64,000 nucleotides of DNA from Vibrio inusitatus. GTDB taxonomy: Bacteria; Pseudomonadota; Gammaproteobacteria; Enterobacterales; Vibrionaceae. The notes under the pieces were generated by a model, which worked only from the letters and a program-made list of their open reading frames with translations, had not been told where the DNA came from and searched no databases. Shown here in pieces: positions 1 through 9,223 of this stretch. Numbering within the stretch: the stretch's first letter is position 1; every line of letters begins with the position of its first letter. The stretch spans positions 434,001-498,000 of the forward strand of contig AP024879.1 of NCBI GenBank assembly GCA_024346935.1, in the 5' to 3' direction. The position numbers and the translations under genes are program-made.

Positions 1-64
1 GGCATGTATCTTAGATATCTGCCGCTTTCGCTTTTGTTAAGGGGGTACTATCTAGTAGGTAAGT

Positions 65-1093
65 CTATAGATCTGAAAGACGTTCTTTTATCTCTAAAAT
101 CTGTTGCTTGTTCTGTAAGAAAATATCGACCAATATTGGATCGAAATGTTCCCCTTTTTCTTCAATGAGAAGAGCAAAGGCATCCTCGGTATCCCAGGCT
201 TTTTTATAGGGACGAGGGGAGGTTAGAGCATCAAACACATCGGCTATCGCCGATATTCTGCCGACAAGAGGAATTTCCTCTCCAGAAATACCCGCAGGGT
301 ACCCTTTGCCATTGAATTTTTCATGGTGAGTTAAAGCGACAGTGTGAGCCAATTGTAATACGGATGAGTTATCAGGCCCGAAAAGAATGTCAGCACCAAT
401 GTTGACGTGGGTTTTCATTACATCCCACTCTTCTGCCGTTAACTTATCGTCTTTGAGTAATATTCCGTCGGGAATACCTATTTTACCAATGTCATGCATT
501 GGGGCTGCATCTCGGAGAAGATCTGCATCTGCTTCATTCATTCCTGCAGCAATAGCGAGTAAGTGGCAGTATTGTGCCATACGCTGTACGTGTAACCCTG
601 TTTCATTGTCTTTGTATTCTGCAGCGCGCCCGAGACGCTGAATGACTTCGAGTTTGGTTTTGTTTATCTCTTCGGTTTGGTGTTTAACCTTTACATAAAG
701 CTCACGGTTCTGGTTAGCTAGAGCGAGGTGAGTTTTGACTCGCTGTATTGCAACTAAGGGCGTAATAGGCTTGGTAATGTAATCCACGGCACCAAGCTGA
801 AAGCCCTTTATTTCATCTTCTGCAGTAATTTTAGCTGTAACAAAAATGATGGGAATATGTTCGGTGTTTGGCTGGCTTTTCAAGATTTGACAGACTTCAT
901 AACCATCCATCTCTGGCATCATAATATCCAATAGAATGATATCTGGAGCAGGGCTCATTTGCGCAATTTTGATTGCAAGTTTGCCACTGTTTGCCACTTT
1001 AATTCGATACTTGTTTTGAAAGGTGCCGGCAAGTACATCAATGTTTGCTGGAGTATCATCAACAATTAAGATCGTTTGTTTGTTGTCTGCCAT
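65..1093 (-). CDS. Response regulator with HD-GYP output domain
   Basis: Predicted two-component response regulator that hydrolyses cyclic-di-GMP. A receiver domain fills residues 7-125, with phospho-acceptor Asp56 in DIILLDIMMP and the conserved Lys108. The HD-GYP domain follows from about residue 150: HD at 200-201 inside MHDIGKIGIPDG, HHE at 256-258, GYP at 264-266 and DVFDAL at 285-290, so the catalytic set looks complete. At 342 residues it has the usual RpfG-like length. It begins 6 nt after the stop of the upstream hybrid kinase and is almost certainly co-transcribed with it. The kinase carries its own receiver and Hpt domains, so a His-Asp-His-Asp relay ending on this protein is inferred. 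Its target could be biofilm or motility, which the sequence does not show. Confidence 0.93.
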   Translation of the reverse strand: MADNKQTILIVDDTPANIDVLAGTFQNKYRIKVANSGKLAIKIAQMSPAPDIILLDIMMPEMDGYEVCQILKSQPNTEHIPIIFVTAKITAEDEIKGFQLGAVDYITKPITPLVAIQRVKTHLALANQNRELYVKVKHQTEEINKTKLEVIQRLGRAAEYKDNETGLHVQRMAQYCHLLAIAAGMNEADADLLRDAAPMHDIGKIGIPDGILLKDDKLTAEEWDVMKTHVNIGADILFGPDNSSVLQLAHTVALTHHEKFNGKGYPAGISGEEIPLVGRISAIADVFDALTSPRPYKKAWDTEDAFALLIEEKGEHFDPILVDIFLQNKQQILEIKERLSDL

Positions 1094-1099
1094 AGAGGT

Positions 1100-4000
1100 C
1101 TATTTCCTTATCAATTCTTTTAGTAACTGCGCCGCTCTTTCGTAATCAAAATCGGACATGGCTAGCTTCACCGCTTCTAATTGCTGGCGAGTTGTAGTGT
1201 CTAGTATTGCTGAAAGTAATGATTCTAGTATCCCTTGTGCCTCAAATTCATAAGCTTCTATAGCTTCGAGCAGATCAACCAATTGAGTATCTATATTGAT
1301 GACTTTTGTTGGTGTTGAATCATCATTGCTTTCCTGAACGCTTTCAAGATACAGCCTAGCTTGTTGAGTCGTTGCTTTTAGTCGCGTTTTTAGCAAAGCT
1401 GATTGTTGAATGAGGTAATCTACATCGGGTGTTTCGGATTGCAGATGTTCCTCAATGGTCGCAGCTGAGTGCGCGAGCTTAGACATACCAAGACTCGCGG
1501 CTAATCCTTTTATGGTGTGTGCCGTCATTTCAACAGCCGAAACATCACATGCTTGCAGGTTCTGATCCATTAGAGTCAATTGGTCAGGAGTAGAGTCAAT
1601 AAATTGGCTTAGGAGTTTTGTATATAACTGCCGGTTTCCATTGACGGTACCCAGTCCAGCGTTTGCATCAAACAGATTAGGTGCATTTGAATGTATGATT
1701 GGTAACTCAGATGGTGTGTGGTCAATAGCTCCTGTTTCTAAGTATTGACTCAATACGGACTTTAATTTGTCCATATTTATTGGCTTTCCTATATGGTCAT
1801 CAAAGCCTGCTTCTTTGGCTCGTTTGATGTCTTCATCCATGACGTTAGCAGTCATGGCAACGATAGGTGATGGGTAACCAGATTCCTTGAGTATTTTTGT
1901 TGCTTGATATCCATCCATAATAGGCATTTGAATGTCCATAAGTACCAATGGGTATTCATACTTTTGGGCCAGTTCAATGGCCTGTTGACCATTACTAGCA
2001 ATATCTATGTCAACTTCAAAGGGCTCAAGGATTCCGACCGCTAATTCTTGGTTAATTTCATTGTCTTCAACCAAGAGTATTCGAGCATTTTTGAATATGG
2101 TCTTAGAGTTCTTATTTTCTGTATTTGGCTTAACGGTTGAAGAGATTTCAAATACGGCGTCATAGATTTCGTCTGGTAACGATGGGTTAGACAAACAGCG
2201 CCATCCTGCATTGAGAAATTCATCTACACGTGTATCTTGATCGGTTGAAACTACTACATTGAGGTTAAATTTATTGGCAAACCGTTTGAGGTCGGAAACG
2301 TTCTCAGAACATGCTTTGTCGACGGTTAATAGTGTGTTGTCTTCAGTAGCAACAATATTATTTTCTATTTCATCGATGGAATTAAAGAAGGTTACTTTGG
2401 TATTAAACTGATGAAATGCGGTTTGAATGAGTTGGTTGGATGTGTTGTTTTCATTTTGAATCCAAACATGGTAACTCGAACTCTGTTTGATGGACTCTTG
2501 CCATTGTCGTTTATGAGACAAATCAATGCCCAAAATAACATCAAAGTAGAAAGTGCTGCCAACGTCTAGTTCACTCTCTAGTTCAAGTGAACCTCCCATT
2601 TTTTCTACTAGCTGTTTTGAAATCGACAGCCCAAGCCCCGTCCCACCAAAGTTTCGTGTTGTAGATGCATCGGCTTGATGAAAAGATTGGAATAGTCTCG
2701 TTTTTTGTTCCGTACTTATTCCGATCCCAGAGTCGACAACACTAAATCTAAGTTGTTGTTCATTTTCATAGTTTGTGAGTAATTGAACCTTTACAACCAC
2801 CGAACCTGATTGGGTAAACTTAATGGCATTACCCGTGAGGTTGAGCAATATTTGGAACAGGCGTGTATCGTCTGAAATTAAGTGTCGTTCGACGTTAAAG
2901 TCTATGTCGAAATAAAGGCGAATAGACTTTTCTACTGCTTTAATTGTACAAATATCAGCAAGCCTTCTCATTAGCTCCTTGAGAGAGAATGGCTGATTGT
3001 CGAGTTCAAGCTTACCTGCTTCTATCTTGGATAAGTCCAAAATGTCGTTGATTAGATTCAATAGGGTAGATGATGACTGTTCAACTTTACTTAGATACCT
3101 AGCAACCGCGGAGTCTTGATTTCGCGTGAGTGCTAGATGAGTCATGCCTATGATCGCATTCATAGGCGTTCTGATCTCATGGCTCATATTGGCGAGAAAT
3201 TGACTTTTGGACTGATTAGCTTGTTTTTCTTGTTCTCGCGACTGCTCAAGCATAGTAGTCAGTTCAATCATATCACTGACATCATAGGCCCAAAAAAGTA
3301 CCGATTCTTTGCCGTTAAAATGAGTTTTGTAGTAACTGACTCGACCTGTAAAGTTTGTTCCGTTCTGCTTGCGAAGCAGCATTTCTTTATCAACTACCGC
3401 GCCATTTTCGATAAGTTCTTCATAGACTTTGTTTCGATCATCTGGTGAGCAGTATATTTTGGAAACCTCATATTTATGGATCTGTTCTTTAGATATCTTA
3501 AATAGCTCTAGTGCCCTAGGGTTTGTATAAACAGGTTGGCTATCTTGAATGATGGCTACAGCGATAGGAGAGGACTCAAGTATTTGTAGTAGTTCTTGCC
3601 GCTTATTATTCAGTTCAAATGTACGAGCCCCTATTTGTTCTTCTAGTTCGGCGTTGGACTTAGTCATGATTTCATAAGATCGTGTTCCTACTTTTAGTAG
3701 GAAAAAGGAAACCGAGATAATTAAGCCAACAGAGATGAGTAAAAAGGCAATCAGAACAAAACGGGTGGTATGAAAAACGCTATAGACTTCCTTTAGCGTT
3801 ATTTCAGCAACAATGGCAAAACCGTATTCTGGAAGCCAGCGAATCGAGGTTAACACCACTTGATCTTGTTGAGTGATGTGTTCATCAAAATTGATATCAT
3901 TAATCTCAGGATTAGCTCGTAACTCTATAATGGACTCAAGTAATATCGGTGATACTTTATTGAACAAAATGTCATTTGAATCTTTGATAGAAGACGAAGA

Positions 4001-4963
4001 GCGACTATTCGTAATGATAAAGCCCTTACTATCGACACCAAACACTTTACCTGTTTGGCCTACCTTGGCTGCTCGAAAGTTTCGCGTAAACCCTTTGGTA
4101 GGGTCTATCGTGAGTGAGAATAGAGAGAATATGTTGCCATTTTCATCTTTGACAGGATAGAGCAAGAACATAGAAGGGAGGTTAGCGTTGTCGGTAACAA
4201 GCTGAGGCTTTTTATCGCTTCTCACTGGTGGGACTAAAACAATCTCACCATTCCAGGCTCTTTTCAAATAGCTGGAAGAGTGAACCTCTAAAGCATTTTT
4301 TTGCCCAACATAGTTGTCGTTGGTCGAGGCTAGATTAAGGTTGTTTTGCCCAATAAGAGTGAACCCCGTCGTCGGCGTGAGGCTGATTCGACTTCTCACG
4401 TGCTGCCTAATGCGGCTCTGGATTGGTGAGTTGAGGATAATCTCCGCTTTTTCATCAGCAGGAAAATCAAGTGTAGAGATATCATCGAGTAATTGAGCAA
4501 GGATTATGAAATTTTCGTCAGTGAGAAGTTTTATATTGGTTGCTTTTTCTCCTAACCATTCTTGAAGAATGATTTCGATACCATTTTGAGCGAGATCTAA
4601 TCTCCCGTTGTATGAGTTTAAAGTATTGGTTTTTTCGTTTTGTAAGACAACAGCAATACCGACAATCATGCTAAAGCATAAGCCAAGAACTAATGTGGTG
4701 AACAGTCGTTTACTTCTGTCCTCTCCAAAAAAGCTGTCATGTTTATTGTGAAAAATACGATAAAAAATAGAGAGTACTAACAGCACCATTACGATAATCA
4801 ACAGCCCCAACCCAATCTGTGACAATGGGTTAATAGAGGTCTCTGAAATCAGGTCTACATTCACTTCGTTTGCATATGATGGTGAGCTAAGAAATGTCAT
4901 GATGAGTAGCGATACAAAAACAGTCATGAATCGGTTGAGAGATTGACCGAGTTTATTTGCCAT
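1100..4963 (-). CDS. Hybrid sensor histidine kinase (Cache-PAS-HisKA-HATPase-REC-Hpt)
   Basis: A 1287-residue membrane sensor kinase. The N-terminus has a signal-like hydrophobic stretch (about 13-31) and two further membrane segments (about 48-70 and 87-108). A periplasmic Cache-like sensor of roughly 280 residues follows, then a membrane segment near 400-425. The cytoplasmic part holds a PAS domain (about 455-575), a dimerisation domain with phospho-His595 in MSHEIRTP, an ATPase domain with N-box NAIKFTQ, DSGIGIS and GGTGLGLS, a receiver with Asp1010 in LVLMDIQMP, and a C-terminal Hpt domain with His1149 in AHTIKG. All phosphorelay residues appear intact. It is the first gene of an operon with the HD-GYP regulator and is divergent from a periplasmic binding-type protein that might present its ligand (inference). 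Confidence 0.93.
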   Translation of the reverse strand: MANKLGQSLNRFMTVFVSLLIMTFLSSPSYANEVNVDLISETSINPLSQIGLGLLIIVMVLLVLSIFYRIFHNKHDSFFGEDRSKRLFTTLVLGLCFSMIVGIAVVLQNEKTNTLNSYNGRLDLAQNGIEIILQEWLGEKATNIKLLTDENFIILAQLLDDISTLDFPADEKAEIILNSPIQSRIRQHVRSRISLTPTTGFTLIGQNNLNLASTNDNYVGQKNALEVHSSSYLKRAWNGEIVLVPPVRSDKKPQLVTDNANLPSMFLLYPVKDENGNIFSLFSLTIDPTKGFTRNFRAAKVGQTGKVFGVDSKGFIITNSRSSSSIKDSNDILFNKVSPILLESIIELRANPEINDINFDEHITQQDQVVLTSIRWLPEYGFAIVAEITLKEVYSVFHTTRFVLIAFLLISVGLIISVSFFLLKVGTRSYEIMTKSNAELEEQIGARTFELNNKRQELLQILESSPIAVAIIQDSQPVYTNPRALELFKISKEQIHKYEVSKIYCSPDDRNKVYEELIENGAVVDKEMLLRKQNGTNFTGRVSYYKTHFNGKESVLFWAYDVSDMIELTTMLEQSREQEKQANQSKSQFLANMSHEIRTPMNAIIGMTHLALTRNQDSAVARYLSKVEQSSSTLLNLINDILDLSKIEAGKLELDNQPFSLKELMRRLADICTIKAVEKSIRLYFDIDFNVERHLISDDTRLFQILLNLTGNAIKFTQSGSVVVKVQLLTNYENEQQLRFSVVDSGIGISTEQKTRLFQSFHQADASTTRNFGGTGLGLSISKQLVEKMGGSLELESELDVGSTFYFDVILGIDLSHKRQWQESIKQSSSYHVWIQNENNTSNQLIQTAFHQFNTKVTFFNSIDEIENNIVATEDNTLLTVDKACSENVSDLKRFANKFNLNVVVSTDQDTRVDEFLNAGWRCLSNPSLPDEIYDAVFEISSTVKPNTENKNSKTIFKNARILLVEDNEINQELAVGILEPFEVDIDIASNGQQAIELAQKYEYPLVLMDIQMPIMDGYQATKILKESGYPSPIVAMTANVMDEDIKRAKEAGFDDHIGKPINMDKLKSVLSQYLETGAIDHTPSELPIIHSNAPNLFDANAGLGTVNGNRQLYTKLLSQFIDSTPDQLTLMDQNLQACDVSAVEMTAHTIKGLAASLGMSKLAHSAATIEEHLQSETPDVDYLIQQSALLKTRLKATTQQARLYLESVQESNDDSTPTKVINIDTQLVDLLEAIEAYEFEAQGILESLLSAILDTTTRQQLEAVKLAMSDFDYERAAQLLKELIRK

Positions 4964-5102
4964 TAGTTTTTGAATCCTCTCTTTGTGTTTTGAGTTGCTC
5001 TATCAGCTTCCAGAAATCAACTGATTACTTTTAAGATATTGACTTGAATACAAAAAGTTACCAATATGTTATAGCACCTTTAAACTATATCGAATAGAGA
5101 AA

Positions 5103-6008
5103 ATGCAAAGACTTCGTTGGTTACATCAATTTATTGGACTGTCATGTCTGTCCATTGCTTCTTTAAGTGTAGCGGGAGAGGACATCCAAGTTATTAAAAT
5201 GACACCAAAACAGTCGCAAGAAGATGTGTCCCATGATTATTTAGTGAAACTCGTTTCTCGGTCTACTGAAATAGCCGAAGAACATTTTGGACCGAGTAGA
5301 ATAGAGTTCATGCCTATTATGTTAAGCCAAGGCAGAGTCTTGCAACTTTTAGGGATTGGTGGTGTGTTGGATCTCGTTTCTTCAGCGCCAACGTCAGAAC
5401 GAGAAGCATCATTTCTTTCAGTAAAAGTACCAATATTTATGGGTTTATTGGGTTATCGCATGATGATAATTTCACCAGAAAAAAGGATGGAATTTGAAGA
5501 GATTACTTCCGAAGATCAGTTGAAAAACTTGGTTGCTTGCCAAGGAACTGCATGGCCAGATGCTGATATATTAGAAGACAGTGGTTATAAAGTTTTTCGC
5601 GTTGATAAATTTGAGCAGATGTTTGAAGAACTGCATGATGGCGGATGTGATTACTTCCCAAGAGGTATCACTGAAGGTTATGGGGAGTTGGAGTATTACA
5701 ACGAAAAAAACCCAGAAAAGCCATTGGCTAAATTTGATTCAGTACTGATTCATTATCAAGTACCTCTGATGTTTTATACTAGCCACAATAACTTTGAGCT
5801 TGCGGCAAAGATTCAATATGGAATGGAAAGAATGGTAGAAAACGGTGAACTGGAGGCTTTATTAAAAACCCACCCAGTAACCCAATCTGCTTTCCCGTTA
5901 TCTAAATGGAAGAACTCTAAAATTTATAGTGTTCCCAATAATAGGCTTCCTAAATCCGTTCCAACCTTCAAAAAGGAGCTGTGGTTAGAGTTGAATACTC
6001 AGCCTTAA
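5103..6008 (+). CDS. Periplasmic solute-binding-type protein (family 3 fold)
   Basis: A 301-residue protein with a signal peptide ending near SLSVAGED. The body resembles type 2 periplasmic binding proteins of the amino-acid (family 3) fold: an early DYLVKLV segment, a central lobe and a closing helix region with GMERMVENGELEALLKTH. No permease or ATPase gene accompanies it, so uptake by an ABC importer is not supported here. It is divergent from the hybrid kinase across 139 nt. Such orphan binding proteins often serve as ligand sensors for nearby kinases; that role is inferred. The start codon lies 7 nt after a weak purine-rich site. The ligand is unknown. Confidence 0.8.
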   Translation: MQRLRWLHQFIGLSCLSIASLSVAGEDIQVIKMTPKQSQEDVSHDYLVKLVSRSTEIAEEHFGPSRIEFMPIMLSQGRVLQLLGIGGVLDLVSSAPTSEREASFLSVKVPIFMGLLGYRMMIISPEKRMEFEEITSEDQLKNLVACQGTAWPDADILEDSGYKVFRVDKFEQMFEELHDGGCDYFPRGITEGYGELEYYNEKNPEKPLAKFDSVLIHYQVPLMFYTSHNNFELAAKIQYGMERMVENGELEALLKTHPVTQSAFPLSKWKNSKIYSVPNNRLPKSVPTFKKELWLELNTQP

Positions 6009-6229
6009 CGTTATTCATTTATCAAATAAAATCCTTCAATTAGAAAGTGAGTATGAATCCATTATCTGAGTATTTCTTGTTCGCATAAGTAACGCTTTGT
6101 AAGGATGTTTATTCGAGTTTTTCCTATCTTCTCTCACTAGCATCACTATTGCATCTGGCTGACAGATGCATGACATAGGTTACATGTCCTAGCGATATCT
6201 TCTGCTCGAAATAAAACGCAGGATATGTA

Positions 6230-7369
6230 ATGAAAATAATAAAGTTAGTTTTTCCCTTATTGTTTGGCTTCGCTTTTGTGGGCTGTAACTCTAATAGTGA
6301 TGAAAGCAATTCTCCAAATCCAACGCAAACAACGCTCAACCTAGCAGTGATCAATCAATTAGACCCTGCTATCAGTGGGACGGCCCCCACTTCGCTGTTG
6401 AATGACAATTCCTTATGTAATCATGGCAAATGCTTAACGGATGTTGATGAAGCGGTAATAGCATTTAATTATGTATACCTGAAACGAATAGGTGGCAGTA
6501 GCGATGATGCAACATGCGACCAAACAGGTGAGTGTGAAGCCTATCATGTCACTTTTGAGCATGAGACTAATGAGTTGCGCATGATTGATGTTATGAACGC
6601 TAACGGTAGTGATGCGGCGCCTTTATTTCAAGACCTGAAGTTATCACCAGGTGACTATCAAATGTGCCTTTATATCAACGGTCAGCATCAAGGTGGTGCT
6701 CAGGTTGATATCGACTATGATTCACACGTTCGTGATATTGACGGCAGCTACCTCTATCTTTCTACACCAAGCCAAGGCTCCTGTGCTGGTGCAAAGCCAC
6801 CACAAAACTCTCGTCCAACTGGACGCTTAGTAAGTAAGACATTTACTGTGCAAAAGGGTTATAACAATCTAGCGGTTTGGTTCAACCTTGAAGATACGCT
6901 TCGCTACAACAAGAATCACGATTGGAGATTCTTAAGCAATAAAAACTTTGAAATTGTGCATATAGATGATATTCCATCACGATTGGGTCATATCAGTGGC
7001 ACTATTGATCTTGAATCGGTACAAAGTGTTTGCCATGCAAATAACTATGATGGGTTGGATTCAGTGTACTTGTATCGTGGAGTAACGGATAAACAACAAA
7101 TGTTGGGTTTCTACACGCTAAGAGAAGGTATAGAAGGGGAGCGTCGCCCAAAACAATCTACGCCATTAGCCGTACCTTTGCTTGTCACTTCGTCCGGTCC
7201 TAAAGCGCAATTTGTGTTTGATGAACTCTATGCGGATGAATATGCGATTGGATATACATGTACCGCACAATATGATCTCGAAGAAACAAATGGGTCAGGG
7301 TTTGAGATTTTCCAATCCCTTAACAAGGTTATTGTTGAAGCGGGTAGAACAACAAGAGTTGAATTCTAA
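6230..7369 (+). CDS. DUF4382-like lipoprotein
   Basis: A 379-residue predicted lipoprotein: the N-terminal hydrophobic stretch ends in a lipobox with Cys19 (FAFVGC), followed by a Ser/Asn-rich linker. The domain from about residue 35 has the layout of the DUF4382 family, including SPGDYQMCLYING. A second half runs from LGHISGTID to a YAIGYTCTAQYD motif near the C-terminus. The whole protein aligns by eye with the lipoprotein at 59767-60795, which has VPAGDYKLCLFVLDG and LGYTCTA at matching places, so the two are full-length paralogues. AGGA sits 6 nt before the ATG. It converges on the alginate lyase at 7437 across a shared terminator. Function is unknown; a surface or periplasmic binding role is plausible. 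Confidence 0.82.
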   Translation: MKIIKLVFPLLFGFAFVGCNSNSDESNSPNPTQTTLNLAVINQLDPAISGTAPTSLLNDNSLCNHGKCLTDVDEAVIAFNYVYLKRIGGSSDDATCDQTGECEAYHVTFEHETNELRMIDVMNANGSDAAPLFQDLKLSPGDYQMCLYINGQHQGGAQVDIDYDSHVRDIDGSYLYLSTPSQGSCAGAKPPQNSRPTGRLVSKTFTVQKGYNNLAVWFNLEDTLRYNKNHDWRFLSNKNFEIVHIDDIPSRLGHISGTIDLESVQSVCHANNYDGLDSVYLYRGVTDKQQMLGFYTLREGIEGERRPKQSTPLAVPLLVTSSGPKAQFVFDELYADEYAIGYTCTAQYDLEETNGSGFEIFQSLNKVIVEAGRTTRVEF

Positions 7370-7382
7370 TGGTTGATTAAAT

Positions 7383-7410
7383 AAAAAGCCCCACTTTGAA
7401 GTGGGGCTTT
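7383..7410. terminator. Bidirectional intrinsic terminator
   Basis: The arms AAAGCCCCACTT and AAGTGGGGCTTT form a near-continuous GC-rich hairpin between convergent genes. A-rich sequence before it gives a U-tract on the minus strand, and the closing TTT serves the plus strand. It fits termination of both the DUF4382-like gene and the alginate lyase. Confidence 0.85.
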
Positions 7411-7436
7411 GAAGTTTTAGCTTATAAGAGGGTTAA

Positions 7437-8999
7437 TTAACCTTCGTATTGACTATGTGATGCTTTTAGCTTGTAGAACGTAGCTTGAGAGTAGTCGTCT
7501 AGGTCGCCAGAGATGTTTTGGTTGTAAACACCTGCTTTGAAGTACATGTACTTGCCACCAACGTCATAACCACTTTCGCTCATGTCTACTACTTGAACTA
7601 CGTCGTCTTTACCTTCACGGCTAACGGTTACAGTCATAGTGTTAGCAACTACTTCGATGCGGTAGCTGAACTTCTCGCCTAGTGCAATACCGTCTTCACC
7701 AACTTCTGCAGTCATGCCGCCAACTAGAGGATAGAAATCTTCTTTAGTTGCGTCTTGGCTTTCGTGTGCAAAGTAAACTGCACCCGTTGCTTGGTTTGGT
7801 AGTTTACGGTAGTACAAACGGATTGGTTCATCATTTTGGTCGTGGATTTGACCGATGATAAAGCGACCTACTTCGTTTGCATTACCTGTAGTAGTAGCGT
7901 GGTCGATTTTAAGTGTTGCTTCTAGAACACCATCAATACCGCCAGCTGCTTTTAGGTCAGCTTCAGGAGCACTTGAGAATACCCAGTTGTTTTTGTTAAC
8001 GCCTTTGGTGCTGTATGACATATCACCACGACGTAACATTTCGCGTAGCTCTGTACGTGCATACTTAGTGTTTTTAGAAGTACGAACACCTTTCACGTAA
8101 GACTTGAATACTAGACCGCCATCGTCAGCTGTGTAGAAAACTTCAGGGTGTTGGTAACCGTTTGCAAGGTTCCATTCAGAAACGTCATCTGGACGACCAT
8201 TTTTGTCGTGATCGAATGGTTGAGAAAGGTACCAGTATGACATGTCGAAGTTTTCGCTTGGAGCATTACCTGCTAGAGGTGTTGCTGGCAAAGCTGGTGT
8301 TGGTGGAAGCTCAGTACGTAGACATTTTACTGTAGTGTCACAAGGGTAAACAGCTGGCTCACCAAAGTTACCTGAACGAAGGTCTTTACGTGCTTCTTTG
8401 TGTGCTTTTTCTGCTGCTTTCATTTCAGCGATTAGCACTGCTTCAGCTGCAACTACGTCAGAAGTAATGATGTGGCTAGCAGGACAAGCGTTAACATTAC
8501 AGTTAACCGCCGCTAGTTCAGTCACACTGTTCCAACCACTTTTAGTGTTACCGTGACCAACATATTTCACGTAACGAGCTTTAACTGCAGGCTCAAACTG
8601 GAAACGCTCTAGGCCAATTGCTTTACCTGAGCTCATTTGGTTTTCAAGAACTGTTGTCCAGTTCTCACCGTCAACACTCACTTGAATATCGAATTTAGAT
8701 TGACGCTCATTACCTTTGCTGAATGCTGCTTGAACAGCGTCAAATTCTTGCACTGAACCGTAGTCCAACATTGCCCACTCACCGTCACCAGCTGAAGACC
8801 AACGTGTAGTAAGATCTTGGTCAAAAAGGCGATCAGGGCCGTTACCGTCGTGGCTACTAGCAGTTAAAGCAACAGGAGTAAGTAGAGCTTCGCCTGTTTC
8901 TTTGTTGTTTGGAAATTCAGGAGCTGAAGGAGTAGAAGTACAGCCAACTGCTAATAGGACAGAAGTCGCTAACAAGCTTTTTAGATATATATGTTTCAT
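7437..8999 (-). CDS. CBM32-PL7 alginate lyase lipoprotein
   Basis: A 520-residue predicted alginate lyase. The start is placed at the ATG giving MKHIYLKS, because AGGTGA lies 8 nt upstream; a GTG four codons earlier has no site. A lipobox (LLAVGC, Cys20) predicts lipid anchoring. Residues about 40-165 resemble a discoidin/CBM32 carbohydrate-binding domain (LTTRWSSAGDGEWAMLDYG, VSVDGENWTTVL). A Cys-rich, Ala/Lys-rich linker leads to a PL7 domain (about 250-520) with the three family motifs RTELRE (315-320), QIH (384-386) and YFKAGVYNQ (486-494). The PL7 part is a close paralogue of the secreted enzyme at 13906-14862. It should cleave alginate by beta-elimination at the cell surface; M/G preference is not readable by eye. 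Confidence 0.93.
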   Translation of the reverse strand: MKHIYLKSLLATSVLLAVGCTSTPSAPEFPNNKETGEALLTPVALTASSHDGNGPDRLFDQDLTTRWSSAGDGEWAMLDYGSVQEFDAVQAAFSKGNERQSKFDIQVSVDGENWTTVLENQMSSGKAIGLERFQFEPAVKARYVKYVGHGNTKSGWNSVTELAAVNCNVNACPASHIITSDVVAAEAVLIAEMKAAEKAHKEARKDLRSGNFGEPAVYPCDTTVKCLRTELPPTPALPATPLAGNAPSENFDMSYWYLSQPFDHDKNGRPDDVSEWNLANGYQHPEVFYTADDGGLVFKSYVKGVRTSKNTKYARTELREMLRRGDMSYSTKGVNKNNWVFSSAPEADLKAAGGIDGVLEATLKIDHATTTGNANEVGRFIIGQIHDQNDEPIRLYYRKLPNQATGAVYFAHESQDATKEDFYPLVGGMTAEVGEDGIALGEKFSYRIEVVANTMTVTVSREGKDDVVQVVDMSESGYDVGGKYMYFKAGVYNQNISGDLDDYSQATFYKLKASHSQYEG

Positions 9000-9223
9000 G
9001 TAACCATTCACCTAATGTTGTAAAACCAACAATGTAATTTGTAGTATAAAAAGAATTTGTAACTAAATTTTGATGAAGAAGGCTTCGCTTTCCGTGCTTC
9101 TACATCTTCTGATGCCTTATGGAACTTGATTGCTCAGTGCATTTACAAATTGAGAATACATATTTTAATAATACAAATGTAAATAAATATTTGTAAATGC
9201 GATCAAGGTCTAATTCGGATTCC

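Noticed and set aside
6124..6354. 76-codon minus-strand frame before the first DUF4382-like gene
   Set aside because: It overlaps the signal peptide region of the lipoprotein gene in antisense and has no supporting site.
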